Assembly (NCBI RefSeq): GCF_003573695.1
Contig: NC_039358.1
Coordinates: 14,508,637-14,572,636, forward strand
Length of the DNA: 64,000 nt
Reading direction: 5' to 3'
Origin: Papaver somniferum
Lineage: Eukaryota > Streptophyta > Magnoliopsida > Ranunculales > Papaveraceae
Positions within the stretch are counted from its first letter, which is position 1, and the number at the start of each line of letters is the position of its first letter. Made by a program: the position numbers and the translations under genes. The notes beneath the pieces are model-generated. The model had not been told where the DNA came from and ran no database searches. It was given only the letters and a program-made list of their open reading frames with translations. Below, one piece after another: positions 48,109 through 61,173 of this stretch.

Positions 48109-48693
48109 TTACTAATCGTCTTAGAAGAAAGTTTTCTTGCTCTAGCAGTGTTAGAACAAATATGACTTCGCAACACCATATCAGAACATGTGGCTGTTTG
48201 TGATGTCATAGCTTTAACTCCAGTTATATCCCAGCCAAATTTTTAGCAGAAAAAATATTTGCTGTTTTTGAAAGGAACCCCAGAAAATTGGAACGGTTAG
48301 GATATACAATAAATTGTTTTTATTTATCGCTAATGTAACACACGATCTTCATATTATTCAGGAAGGTCACCGTTCAGAACATATAGAAAGAATGGTCTCC
48401 ATCTTCATGTCAGCTGGTTTTCTTTAGGGAGTTGGCAAAACTCAAATCCTGGAATTTAATTACACTAGACCAACAAAAATTAAAAAGAAAGCTATTACGC
48501 AGAAGGAAATTTGAGCTTCTAACTTCTTAATCCTCCGGGTTGGAGATGAAGAGGGGGCGATGTTTGTATCGTGAATAAAATTAATGGGGCCCGCTAATCA
48601 ATCCCGTGAAAGAAGATTTCAGACGTTTCCACATGTCGTGTTGCCTAAGTTGCTTGCATATGAAATTTATATTAGAATTAGGGTATACATAAA

Positions 48694-48847
48694 GAAGGAG
48701 GGTCCATGGACACTCTACATTTCTACATTTTTATAGAAATATAGAGTCTTATAAGAGGAACATATCATCAGCATATTACACTTAAATTCATTATCGTTTG
48801 GGTTTTGCGGAAAAAATGACGCTAAGAGTGTCCATGGATCCTACCTC
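48694..48847. mobile_element. Short MULE-type MITE with 9 bp TSD
   Basis: Inverted ends gaaggagggtccatggacac / gaggtaggatccatggacac (reverse complement of the right end). A perfect 9 bp duplication atacataaa flanks it (48685-48693, 48848-48856). 154 bp. Confidence 0.82.
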
Positions 48848-48856
48848 ATACATAAA

Positions 48857-49379
48857 TTATATAAATACATGTACCCTAGAACCTAAAAAGATACATAATT
48901 CTAAGTTAGCTAACCGTATAAGAATTATTGTAAACCTTGTATCAATACAATATTTCCTTTTACGAGCATGGATGTAGGCATAACTTGCCGAACCACGTTA
49001 AATTCTTGTATCTTTTATTTTTCTTCAATTTGTTTCTTAATCCTAATTTCCCATCATCATCACTAATCATGTGCGTAAAAATAATTTTAGATACAAATAG
49101 CGATATTACAAACATCACCACCACAAATACAACCAGAAGGATTATTATTCTAGATATGTCATTAGGACAAAGATCAACATATGGGCTACACGAGCATTAT
49201 TACAACTAAAAAAAAATATAGTGGGTTTATTATCTCCGTGAAGCACCACCCGCATCAACTCTATCATCATGTCGTCACCGTGCTAGTGTTCCTTCAGTAG
49301 TGTTTGTGCAAGTGTTACGGACTTTGACATTAGCTGAGTGTTAGCTCTTTTTTTAATAAGAAAACAGGGGACCCTGAAG
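48857..49379. other. No gene recognised
   Basis: AT-rich. The plus ORF at 48937-49209 has no recognisable domain. Confidence 0.4.
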
Positions 49380-50000
49380 TTTACATGCGTTGATAACAGT
49401 TTCCCAGGAATTCCTCAAACCGGTGATTCAAGTAATATAAAAAGGAGTTACCCGGCCATGAATTTGTTAAATATTCCACGAGACTTACTGCCGCCAAATT
49501 TCTGGATATACAGTTTTTAGAAGTTGGTATTAAGTTAAGGGTTCTTATTCTCTTCATACAAATGTGAAAATTTAGGTTGTTTCCGTCCTGCAACCCTGTG
49601 GAGCTTTTCGTTATGTTGTTTACCAGTTTCCTAGTAGTTTCAAGGACTTTCAAATTGTCACCATCAATTTGTACCATCTGAAGATGCAATTATTGAATCC
49701 ACTTGATCATCAGTGAAACCACTTTTTCCTCTAATTCTTCTCGTCTGGCTCTTGCTGTATGAAAGCATTTGGCCCAGAGTAAGTATCTAAATGATCAGAA
49801 CAAGTTAGAGCAATGGCATAATTATTATTATCCAATTCCCATGCAACAGCTACATTTATTTTCATAGACATGATTGGTGGGTTTGTCATACATTCATAGC
49901 TAGCAATGTTTATCCCTTCCTTTTTATTCAGAGACATCCTACCTCTAACATTATCTTTGACAAATGAAGTAATATTGTACTTAGTGTTTGTTATATTTGG
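49380..50000 (-). pseudogene. RNase H (RVT_3-like) remnant
   Basis: Minus strand 49937-49731 reads PPIMSMKINVAVAW then ALTCSDHLDTYSGP, close to the start of plant LINE/host-like RNase H domains (PP..KINVDAAW, CRDH.G...GA), with Asp replaced by Ala at the first catalytic position. The downstream frame (49689-49381) may be a continuation after a frameshift. There is no RT nearby. Confidence 0.4.
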
Positions 50001-50028
50001 CTTAGTTTTCCAGAAGACTAGATCACAT

Positions 50029-50748
50029 AGGGCTGAACATGGTGTCGGTTAACCATTGGAAACCGACCGAACCAGACCAATAAGAAAGAAACCGAACCAA
50101 ACCATTTAGATTTGGATTGGTTTGGTAAAAAAAGTTGAAAAACCGACATTACTGGTTTGGTTTTGGTTTGACCTGAAAATCGAACCAAAAACCATTGGGG
50201 AACCGATTAGTTTTTAAACTTAGTTTCTACCGTCGATTTAAAAGTATTAGATTCTACACATTGATGTAGAGGATAAATAGAAACCCTAAATCTAATATTT
50301 CATTATGATACTCTTCCTCTTTCTCTCAGCCGCCTCCCTTCTCCACCCCCAACTACAGCTGTTGCTACTCGACTTTTTTCTTCCCGTCTTCCTTCTTTTT
50401 TATTTGTCAATAACTAAATTAAGATATATTATATATCTTCTTTTGATCTCTAGAATTAGAGTAAGCTTTAACTATTCTTGATTTTTTTTTGTCTGTATAT
50501 TTGTGTAAACCAATACTATCGGCAACTACGATTTTTTTATCTGTAAATTTGTGTATTTTTTTTTTTGGTTTGACATAATTATTGGTTAACCAAAAATCAC
50601 TGGGACAAACCGAAACCAACTGGAACCATTTGGAAACCGAACCAATGGTTAATGAATTGGTTTGGTTTAGATTTTTAGAAACCAATAGTATTGGTTTTGG
50701 TTTTGGTTTGGCTAGAAACCGAACCAAAACCGACCATGAACAGCCCTT
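50029..50748. mobile_element. hAT-type non-autonomous element
   Basis: Perfect 8 bp duplication gatcacat (50021-50028, 50749-50756). Inverted ends agggctgaacatggt / aagggctgttcatggt. Subterminal parts are dense in ggtttggttttggtt and its complement. 720 bp, no transposase. Confidence 0.87.
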
Positions 50749-50756
50749 GATCACAT

Positions 50757-51476
50757 CTAATTTTCCAAATGCCCCACGTAATTATTGCTATAGTTTCTGA
50801 CCAATTTAGTATTCATTCTTTAATATCATTTCTGGCAAAACCAATTTCTTTGGAAATGAGTGTTAACTCAAGCCATGTTAAATTCTTTTTTTTTCCCGAA
50901 AATTATAGTATTCTCTTCTCCGGTTATTGTATCCGGAAATTGTTAGTTTTGTCCTAGATTTCAGCAAGGCAGTAACCGCAAATCCCCAATCTCTATCCGG
51001 TGTTATTATTTAACCAAATCGATTCCATCAATCATAACCTTGACTAAAACAAGAAACTAGATATTAAAACAGTAAAAAAAAAAAAAAAAAATTCAAGTGT
51101 TATTGGACCAATTTTGTGTTAATGTTCAATATTCTTGACTCGTGATGCATATTCGTACAAGTCATAATACACATTTTAGGCATGGAGAAGAGTTTTTGAT
51201 GAGGCCAAACTTGACTGGGGTCGCATGGGTAGATTTGGGCGTCCCACGCTAGGACTACCTGCCAAAAGCATGAGCTACCATCGATTTGCATTCAGACAAT
51301 GGGCAGGTCCTTGCTGAAGTCGTTGTGTGTTGTCGAGAACACTTGGACTGCGAGATGAGATCACTAATTTCGAAATGGATAACAAGTTGTTGCTTTGGAG
51401 GTCATGAAACATTAGGTCTAAATTCAAACGCCCATAGGCTTCTCTAAATTCAGTTGGAGCTGTAAAAGAAAGAATC
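50757..51476. other. No gene recognised
   Basis: Holds an A run at 51074-51090. No supported coding sequence. Confidence 0.5.
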
Positions 51477-51869
51477 CTATTATTGGGCCTTAAAAAGGAT
51501 GGGTTTTGAGGGGCTTTTTGGGGTCATGAAATAACAACCTACATGACCCCTTATCTATGTTTTTCTCTAATGTCTAATCTACCCTTAATTTGATTAGTGT
51601 TAATTAAATTGATGAAACTAACTAATCAGTCTTAGTGAATCGATTAGACTAATCCAAACATTAATTTTTTGTAAATCTAAACTTGATTTTTTGAGTTTTG
51701 AAGAAGGAAAAATGGTGATTTTGGTAAAAAAAAATTGACAAATTTTGAAGACAAATGACGAAACCCTTCATCACAAAACTCAAGATAACCTTATAATCAA
51801 CTCCCAACATCAACTTTATCAGTTCAAATCCGTCGAAAATATGAAACAAATCTGGAATTTCTGCAGTAA

Positions 51870-53170
51870 CGGCTGGGTAAACTTGTCGACCCAGCCGAAA
51901 ATCAACACAACCGTTGGGATAGAAATTCCCAGACGTAACACCACAAAACGGTTGGGAAATCAGGAACTCCCAACCGTGATTATAGAAAACGGACAGGAAT
52001 TTACGAACTTTTGGCCGTTATTCTTCCCTGAATAATGTGAGTCTGCAAAACGGCTGGGTTTACAAAACATTCCCGGCCGTAATTAGATTTGAAAGTTGAG
52101 AAATTTTTTGATTCAACATAAATTCTTTATACAATTGAAAATTACTGATACTTTCATTAACTAGACCAAAATAAAACTCATTACATGCTTAATATATCCC
52201 CATTACAAAGTTGGTTTTAATAACATCCCTTCCAATGTATCAAGAAATCTTTGATGATGGTCATTTGAGCTTCGAAGTTGAAATTATAACCTTTCCATTT
52301 CCTCCATTCCTTGTTAGCTTGAGCTACGACTTCTTCATCAGTCTCACCTCTAAGTCAAAGTTGCTTGCACATACGAAGTAAAGCCATATACTCTTCCACT
52401 TTTTTGCGTATGTTTGAGAATCGAAGATACAATTCAATCCCATCGCGGTTGTTAGGATTACATGTTTCACTACAAAAAATTTCAAAAATCTTCTTCCAAT
52501 AAGATTGACTTAGCACACCACCATTCCTTCGTTCTTCTCCCTTCTTTGGATAACATGGCACAAAATTTTGATAAAGAGATAAGTCTTCATCCAAATTAAA
52601 GTCGGGTTTATCTTTTGAGTACATTGCATTGAGTTATTAGGAGTTTTACTAGAGCTTGTAGGTGTGATTTTGATTTGCAATGGGTGGTTATATGGAGAAC
52701 AAGTTATTTCAAGTTTAAATAGGTGGTTGAACAGCTAGAACCTTCTATAGATTAGTCTTCAAACGGATATATTTTTCAAAATTCAAAAAACTAGCTGATT
52801 TGAAGTGGTACAAGTGAAATTATAGAGCATTACGGCTGGAAATGCTAGGCATACCAAGCCGTAATTATGTATGACCTGTAGAGTTGGTGGTCTGTCAGAG
52901 TTACGGTTTGGATTCCTGGCCGTAATCCTGATTTTTTACTTTTAGTCAGAAAAACGGCTGGGATTCCTGTCCGTGCTGGAAATTACGGCTTAGATATGTA
53001 GCCGTTTCTAGGAGCCCTTTTTTTTTGGTTTACCAGAGTATTATACGGTTAGGAATTTCCCAACCATAAACTGTCATGGATGGGTTCCGAACCGTTTCCC
53101 ACACAACGGATAGGAAGTATCTAGGTCGACCAAGACGTAAATATATTTACGGATATAAGACCTAACCGTT
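51870..53170. repeat. Left subterminal repeat array
   Basis: Repeated acggctggga, cccagccgt, accgttgggaa and related 10-14 base words in both orientations, interrupted by the minus gene at 52204-52624. Such arrays act as transposase binding sites in CACTA and some MULE elements. Confidence 0.65.
52204..52624 (-). pseudogene. NAM-associated / trihelix-like DNA-binding protein of the transposon
   Basis: Starts MYSKDKPDFNLDEDLSLY. Residues about 38-85 (SYWKKIFEIFCSETC then LYLRFSNIRKKVEEYMALL) follow the helix pattern of Myb/trihelix NAM-associated domains, where a WK..E..F is followed by L..RW..I...V. After one in-frame stop at 52355 the same frame continues with DEEVVAQANKEWRKWKGYNF, matching the C-terminal part of that domain (aL..Y....gk.F.fe..w..lk). 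It would bind transposon ends or help the transposase. One stop makes it a pseudogene unless read through. Confidence rests on motif shape only. Confidence 0.5.
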
Positions 53171-53217
53171 TCCCACATAACCGTCTAGGAAGTATCTAGG
53201 TCGAACTAAAATACTAT

Positions 53218-55843
53218 AAAGCGAGTAGATTGACATTCACTTGATTCCTCCCCAGAAGACTCTTGTAAAAACGCATCCAAATCGTCCTCTTGATCCCGTT
53301 CAACAACTGGTTCTACAACTCTATCCTTTTTACCTCCTTTTCCCTTACCAGCTTGAGTTTTTACCTCCACCACGTCCACCTCGAGCAGAACTTATTCCTC
53401 CAAGACCTTCTTTTTTTCCATCTCGAGCACTTGTTTCAGCACGGCCTCCTTTTTTGCCGCCTCTTCCTTGATTTGATGGAGCTTGCTCACGGGGGAGAGT
53501 ATCCGAGTCGTCGCTAGAATAAGGAGACATATCTCTCTTATATCTCCTTGATCGGTCATCTTCTTTAGGATATAAACCTCCTTTCTCAGGGAGTATAATG
53601 CCTTGGACTCGATTCCAAAGTAATGTTAGTTCACGGACGGTTAACTTCTCTCCCGAATCAATCATACGGGTGATGTCCTTGGACACCCAATTAACTTGTT
53701 CAACCTATTTTTCATATCAAATACACTTATTCATAGCTAACCAACAAAAAAAAATATTTATAAACATAATTAGTAGTATATGTACCACCATCTTCTCCCA
53801 TTCATTTTGTTCATTTATCTCTTCCGCTGATTTTGAACTCTCTTTCGCCGCCTTCTTAAAATATTTTCACGCCTCGGAATCCAAATTTTTCACATAAGGA
53901 TGAGCCCACTCTTGATACCATCCCATGTAATTAGCATCCGCTTCGGAAGTCCCATGAGCAGCTTCAATCCCTCTTCTACTCATTTGGTTTGCTTGTTGGG
54001 AACGCGCATTCCAATCTTCGACCGACGGAGCTATTGTTGTTGCATAGTTCAATTTGACATCTTTTTCCTTAAACATGGAGCTGGCTACGCTCAGTGGAAA
54101 ACGATATTCTTGAGGTACAATTTTCTAGACAATACCAATTTGGCGGAGCGTTCTACGAGAATCCAAAATGACGAACCCGGTTGAATGAAACAAAAGGTCC
54201 CGTATAGGTCGCCACATTAGAAAATACTCTATCACCAACTTCCTCATCAAGTTTCAAATATGGATCAAATGAAACTACAAATAATATAAAATTTTGGTTG
54301 TTACAATTGAATATCCATAATAAAATGAAAACAACATATATTAAGTTTGATTTATTACCTTTGCGACACAGACTCTAGCAGCCCGTGATGACTCGTAACC
54401 AATCAAGACGGAACGATCTTTTGGCAAACCCTTAGGTCTCCCATTCTTATTTTTAGGTAAAAACTCCATAACATCAATGATGTCTCTTGCATTATCCTTT
54501 GGTGGATACTTCTTCTTTCCATACTTATTGTCCTCCTCAACTACTGATTTACCTTTATCAAGAGCAGCACCACTAGAACTACCAACTTCAGTAACAACTA
54601 CACCTTGATGAAGAGCAGCACTAGAAGTGGAAACTTCAGTAACAACAAGTCCACCTTCATTTCCTACAGCAACAGTATCTGCACCTTGATTTACTACAAC
54701 AACATCATTTACACCTTGATTTACTACAACTCCATCTTGATTTCCTAAAACAACTTCACCTTGATTTCCTACAGCAACTCCACCTTCATTTCCTCCAGTA
54801 ACAGCAAGACCATCATTTCCTCCTGAAACTCCACCTTCATTTCCTCCACTAACAACAAGCACAAATTCACATACTCCACCAACTCCAACTTCACTTGTAT
54901 TCTTTGCGTTTGCATCCAATGGTTTTCCGTGACGAGGTTGCGGAGTGGGCTCACTAGAAGGTGTTACTTCTATTGATCTTTTCTTCCTCTTTTCGTTTCT
55001 GTTCAAAGAAAAACCAGACAAGAATGTAAAAGAAGATAAGTCACAGCGGCAGGGAAATCTTGACAAAACCCAGCGGACAGCATAAAAACGGCTAGGATGT
55101 ATGCAAAGTTCCAGACGAAAATACAGTTACGGATGGGTTAATTATCTAACGACCAAGACGTAATCAAAAAACTTCTAGGAAAAGTGAAAAGTCCCAGCCG
55201 CAACAGAAATAACGGATGGGATTTTGATTTATCGACCAAGCCATAAAAACAATAACGGCTGGGAAGTTTTCTTTTCTCATTGCTTACTCATATTACGGAT
55301 AGGAAAACCTAGACGTAACCACTACCGCTGAAACATGAATTCGAACACAGAGATATATACGACTAGGAAAGTCCCAACCGTGATTAGGTTATTGCGGATG
55401 GGATTATTCTATCTCGTACGCATCGACTAAATTACGGCCGGGAATTCTTAGATTTCCCAGCCGTGAGAATATAAACGGATGTGAGTTCTTAGATCTCCCA
55501 ACTGTGATACATATAAACGGTTGGGAAACAAACATATCCTAATCGTGATACTTATTTACGGCTAGGAAACAAATAACTCCCAGCCGTAAACAGTTTCTGA
55601 AACTGTTTTTCAGACCTAAAATCTTCGAAACTTAATGAAAGATCGATAAAAAACTTAACTAAAGAGTGGGTATTTCGATTCATACCTTATTGCTGTCATC
55701 TCAGGAATATGGGAGGCTGGTGCATCTCCTTCATTCAATTCCTCTTCATCTTCACTTACCACTTCATTAGTTTAGGTTGGTTTCTCTGCTTCAATAAGAG
55801 GTTGATTCGATGAAGAATGACCTAATTTTTCCTTTGCTTTCAT
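53218..55843 (-). pseudogene. Plant mobile domain (PMD, MAIN/MAIL-like) protein of the transposon
   Basis: Minus-strand exons: 55843-55686 (MKAKEKLGHSSSNQ, one stop), 54998-54359, 54274-53786 and 53704-about 53218. Exons 1-2 join in frame. Exon 2 has a low-complexity valine/glycine/asparagine region, then GLPKDRSVLIGYESSRAARV, like the PMD start. Exon 3 has LRQIGIV and IVPQEYRFPLS, then ANYMGWYQEWAHPYV, the PMD patterns RQFG.....P and YM.W....HP. Exon 4 gives VNWVSKDITRMIDSG, then a glycine/lysine-rich and acidic tail. Stops in exons 1 and 3 and a frameshift near 53350 indicate decay. PMD proteins of Arabidopsis (MAIL1/MAIN) act in silencing and genome stability; transposon copies are of unknown role. 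Confidence 0.6.
55080..55600. repeat. Right subterminal repeat array, inside PMD intron 1
   Basis: Dense acggctgggaa, acggctaggaa and cccagccgt words. They lie between PMD exons 1 and 2, so the array and the intron coincide. Confidence 0.65.
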
Positions 55844-56206
55844 GATTTTATACAATGAGTTTAATCGACGAAGTAATTTTTTTTGAATTAACGATTATTC
55901 GTTGATGAACGGAGAATAATGGAAGAAGAAGAAGGACAGAGAAGAAGAAACGGAGTGAAAATGAAAAGGGGGCAGTTTTTTCTCTTTTAATTCATTTGAT
56001 TTTCAGTTTTTTTTTACATTTAATGAAAATCATTTTTTTTATTGATTAGATATAATCAGTTAATGGAAGGGTACAAGTGTCTTAAATGAAAATATATGAG
56101 GGTATTTTTGAACTTTCACATAAATGTGATCTCCCCATTTACCATTTAGTCTCCACCTAGCATTTTAAGCTCCCAAAATCACACCCTCTCAAAGCCCCAA
56201 TAATAG

Positions 56207-57100
56207 CATTCAAGAGAAAAGGCAAAAATGAATTAAGTATATTTTCATGGCAAAATTTAAAAGAACATTAAGTATGATAAAGAAGACCAGAAAATATATC
56301 CAACATAATATTTATAAAAATCCGAAATATGCACGTCAAACAAATATTGCACCTCTAGTAAGAAAGTTTCATCAATTAAACCTTATTCAAGAAAACATTA
56401 TGGACCTATAAACTAGATTAGCGCGTACTGTGGGGGCCAACCGAAGATCCGGTCAAAATTCTTTTAGATTCAATTTTTACCGAATTTTGTTACTTTGCAA
56501 CGAAGAATCTAATTAGAAACACATATATGCGTTACTAATTGTTTTTGTCTTATATCACATTTTTTGTGCACCACACTTTTTCAACTTTTTGGTTTGATTT
56601 GAAGTAATTGAAGGTACAATTGGTCGTTCATTTGATTTTATGGAGTTAAAATATAAATGGGGACCCCAAATCACTGATTATCAAACCAATTTTGGAAAAG
56701 GACGATAAATTTCGATCCAATTTGGTCGAATTAAATGAAATTGTACAAAACTGTAGCCAATTAGATTAGGCCACGGTTTTTTCAGGGATTTTGGGTCGAA
56801 ATAATTAACAATCAACTCGCGTATTGATCGATTTGATGGTGCTTATTAGTAGTTGGGTGTTATACCTCTTTGATTATCAAATCAATTTTGGAAAAAAACT
56901 ATCAATTCATGTTCAATTGAATCAATCAAAAATGAAAAAAAAATCGTTACATCCAATTGCATTTTTTGCCTCCATTATGATTACATAGAAGGACCCCCTT
57001 CGGTCGTCCAAAAATCAAAACACTTTAAATAAACCCATACGGTAACAAGTAGTTCTTGTTATACACCATTTCAATCCTCTTCCGGTAGTTTTCAATCTTG
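56207..57100. other. No gene recognised
   Basis: AT-rich DNA without an end motif or coding pattern. tgattatcaaa(c/t)caattttgg occurs twice (56676, 56871). Confidence 0.45.
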
Positions 57101-57107
57101 ATTCTCA

Positions 57108-57935
57108 TGAGTCATGCTGTGACGAGGTCACTTTCGTGACAACTTCTGTAAGGGCTCACTATATATCCCTTGTATTTAACATCTTAGATATGTACACATC
57201 TCAAACAAATAATTATATAATAAAGAATATCTTTTATTGTTTTCTTAGATTTTATTTCCCAATATTTATTTGATTTGATACGTAGTCCCTCAAAATAATT
57301 TTCTTAACTAAAATAATGTCAATTAAAAATTAACCTAAAATCAAAGCGATTTTTTATGAGCGAGATCATCAAAGTTCCATTCCTAAATCTGAAGTACCAA
57401 AAATGAACATCACTGCAATAAAATGATTGGATTGTTTTTAGGTATTATACACAACCAAAACATGATTACTGTAGTTCATTCTTGAATTAATTAGTTTGCA
57501 CTTGTATACATTGAAAACAATCCAACCAAAATCAGTACTCTACCTCAACACAATTTAAGAATTATCGCTTTAAAATCATCATGATCATCAAACTTGATAA
57601 AATCTTTTTCCATATTTCAAATCAAAAAAACCCATGACTTGTTTCTAGGTTTTTAAGAAGCAAGGAAAGGAAAAATATAAAAACTTGTTCTCACCATCCG
57701 AGAATTAAAATTTTGATTTGTTGAAGGGGTTAAGGAACAAATTAAATTAAATTGTCAAAGGGGTTAAGGAACAAATTAAATTAAATATTTACAAAAAAAA
57801 TGGAAATAATAAAAATATATTTATTATCTAATTCTTTTCTCTGGATGTGTACTTATCTAAGGTGTTAAATCCAAGGGTTATAAGGTGAGCCCTTACAGAA
57901 GTTATCACGAGGGTAACCTCGTCACAACATGACTC
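57108..57935. mobile_element. 828 bp TIR element
   Basis: 57108-57190 and 57855-57935 are inverted repeats (tgagtcatgctgtgacgagg and, from the right, gagtcatgttgtgacgagg). attctca is directly repeated outside (57101-57107, 57936-57942), a 7 bp duplication; with one mismatch it becomes 8 bp. There is no ORF of note. The superfamily is uncertain; hAT or MULE are possible. Confidence 0.72.
57724..57786 (+). repeat. Two-copy tandem repeat
   Basis: aaggggttaaggaacaaatt and the following bases are repeated once with a 32-33 base step. Confidence 0.85.
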
Positions 57936-58694
57936 ATTCTCAAATGTTGAATCGCCTTGTCCACTCTTATGGACTCCATGACCAGAGGTCCAGAGCTTTT
58001 TCTTCTTCTATGATGGCATTGGCAGAAGAGACTATGTTAGCAGCAACAGATGCCCTGTCAATCTTGATGATCTCGGGTCAATGATGGATCCAGCCGAAAT
58101 TAAATATGAGAGCTTAAATATTGGAAATCATGTCGTCCCACATGTACAGTTCCTTGTTGCTGACATCACAAAGATTCTTTTTCTCTATCTCTTCAATTAT
58201 GGGCAACAATCCATCTACAACATCCATGAGAGTATGTGGAAAATTCCTCCATACCTCGGTGGTGAAAATATGTCCATACCTCTTCCAAATCTTGGTATAC
58301 ATGGCAACGTAACGCTCAGGCACAATAAAGCCACCTACGTGTTGGCTATCGCGACACGAATTCTTCAGGAAGATCGAAAGGAAGTCCAGCATCTAGATAT
58401 TCATGGATGGAGATGCCCAGTTCAACCTAAACAGGGTTGGCTGACGAATTGGTAGGAATCTCATCATCATCATCATCAGTAACCGTCACAATCTTTTCAT
58501 TCTGCTTCTTTTCAGTATCTACAAGGATGTCGACCTGCCATAACAAGAAAAGGGTCATAATCAACATAAAACCCTGAGTAAATATTAAAACAAAACACTT
58601 ACTTATGCCCCAGTGATGTCCATCTGAGAAGAAGCAAAACGAGCATGAGCTTTGATAGTCTTCTTATGTCTCAGATTATAAGGAGAAGAAGAAT

Positions 58695-59372
58695 CTTAAA
58701 TTTTGATATGTAAATCAAATTCAAGATGGATATCATTGATATTAGACAAAGAATAAATAAAATCAATGATAAAATAAATAATTAAGAAGAAATAAAATGA
58801 TCTACATACCGAAATAGTAATGGAGACAATGTTTAACGTGGTTCGGTCAACTCGACCTACTTTCACAAGCAACCCCGTAGGGTGAATAATAATATTGATT
58901 ATCAGAACATTCTGAGATGATTTTACAATTACATTGAGACACTCTATTTATAGAGTATGAATAATTAATATAGGATATTATATTATTCTCTAGAATATAT
59001 ATCCTAATTAACTAAAATATGAATATTAGGAAATTAGCTAGATATTTGACTTATCTAGAAAACTACCTAAATTACACAAGATCTTTTTATTCATGGAAAC
59101 TTAACTGATATCCGTCGATCTTTTGTGTTGTTTAATCTCCGTCGATCTTCTGGTAACTTGAGGCTTGATCACTTCATCTTGACTTTGACTTCAGTTTTTA
59201 TATTGTATGGTATTCACTTCACGTGCCATGTATATCACGGTCACTTGACTTAACCTTCACTTCACGTGTCTGAATACACGGTTACTTGATTTAGTCCTCA
59301 CTTCACCATACGGTTGCCTCGGTCCTTTTTTGCACCTCGGCTACTTGTTTGTACTTGCTATATATTCTAATA
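58695..59372 (-). repeat. 3' LTR of the Copia element
   Basis: Direct repeat of 61174-61850. On the minus strand it starts TATTAGAATATATAGC, the first bases having changed from the usual TG. Confidence 0.85.
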
Positions 59373-61160
59373 CCCCCCTCAAGTTGAACACATAGAAAAA
59401 CGTAGTGTGCAACTTGGACAGTTGAAGAAAACTTGTGACAAACAATCTGTACTTCACCTTCGAACATGATACTTGATCTTCGGTAGTTGCGCTTGAAAGT
59501 TGAAACAAACTATATATAACATAGTTTCACTGCAGAATATACGTTTTGACTTGTGTTGAAAATTGACTTGACTTGGCTAAATTTGGTGAGGGTCCGCTAT
59601 ATTCATACGCTTAATTTTTGAGAATCGGCTTGCTTCGCCAACGAATTTGGTTTGTTTAATACAAACCATAGGAAAAACTTCATGTTGCATCAACATTGAG
59701 AAATATTTGTAGACGTCTAGGAGTCTTTTCAAATGAAAAAGATTCTCCTAAAGGAAAATATTATGGAAAATCGTAATTATTATTATTACTAGAAAATATG
59801 ACCGAAAATAGGAAATATATTCGAAAGTAAAAGATGAAATATTTTACTAAATATCATTTTATGATATCAAGATCTCGCCAGAATTGGCAATTAAAGAAAT
59901 TCACCACTTTTAGCGTCCTTAAATGTAAGGATATACTTTACGTGGTAAAGATATAAAAAGTATTTTCCAAAATAAAGATGGAAAATATTTCGAATTGTTT
60001 TTCGAAAATAAAGAAAATATTTTCAAAATAATCCAGAAACAGGATATTTTTGTCCTTAAATGTAAGGAGATATTTTTATTCCATACAATATTTTTTTTAT
60101 GGAATTATTTTTACTTACTATTTGCAGTAATCATAAAAGTATACCACGAATATGGAAATACTTTTAGTGAAAGAAAAATACTTTTGCATATAATATCCAG
60201 ACAAAATATTTCGGGAAAGAAATATTATTGGATATATTATAAATGATTATCTTTGGGATACAAAGACGCTTTGGAAAGTAAATCAATTTCCAAAATAGGA
60301 TATATGAAAATTAAAACATTTTCGAAATTGACAGTGAGATAATAACGGGAATTACCCTGCCATAAGAATTATTTTATGACGTGAATGAAATATTTTTGAG
60401 AATCATTTGCTCATAAAACAGAGAAAGATGTGAAATACGAAAATGACAGTATGCACAAAAGGTACGTACCGAACTAGATATATGCAAAAAATTAACGGTG
60501 GTACGTAAGTTTAACTACACCGTTTAACATCGTTCAGATCTTGTGGTATAGATTTTTGTTGTTGTTGTTGTTGCAGCAACAGTAAGTTCAGTTTTAGACC
60601 TTTTTGGATGGAAACCAAAACTGAAAGGGCATAGACGATCTCTGATGCGAGACGTAATAAATACAACCATCATGTATTTATTGTTGGGTCTGAATGAATT
60701 ATCGGTCATCTGAATCAATGTTGACGTTGGAACGAAAGTGATGTAAATACACTATTATATTTGAAAAGAAATTTGAATAATATATTTACTCATAATAATC
60801 ACATATAAGAATATATTAAATATAATGAAGTATATTTTAAACGAAAACTATTCTTGGAACTGAAATCAATTTCCATTATCATGTGAGATAATAAACAGTA
60901 GCAGTGATCTTTGATATTGAAGAAAATAATCTTCCAAGAACACATGTGATAACGTTAATGAGGTTCTCATTAAGTTGATAATAATCATACTCAAACAAAT
61001 CAGAAATAGACAGTTTTGTTTGGACGATAAAAAACATAACAAAGTCAGACAAAAACTTTGTTAGATATATTCGATCAAAATTTTTGATGTCCAATTTAAA
61101 ATGAAATTATTATTGAACATTAAAATAGATTGCGGAAGCGATTAGATCGAGAGCATTGCT

Positions 61161-61172
61161 GCTCTGATACCA
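61161..61172 (-). other. Primer binding site of the Copia element
   Basis: tggtatcagagc on the minus strand, adjacent to the 5' LTR. Confidence 0.85.
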
Positions 61173-61173
61173 T

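Larger units (their letters stand above)
51477..56206. mobile_element. DNA transposon with plant-mobile-domain and NAM-associated-like genes
   Basis: The ends are inverted: ctattattgggccttaaaaa and, reversed from the right, ctattattggggctttgaga, with further similarity (gatgggttttgag / gggtgtgattttggg). Inside each end lie many short inverted motifs of the type acggctgggaa / ttcccagccgt (51870-53170 and 55080-55600). Between them are two minus-strand genes, a PMD protein and a trihelix/NAM-associated-like protein. No clear target duplication was found, so the superfamily is open: the second gene recalls PIF/Harbinger or CACTA accessory proteins, and the PMD is known from MULE-like and CACTA-like elements. 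Confidence 0.65.

Noticed and set aside
53241..53517. Proline/leucine-rich plus-strand ORFs
   Set aside because: Antisense of the low-complexity tail of the minus-strand PMD protein gene.
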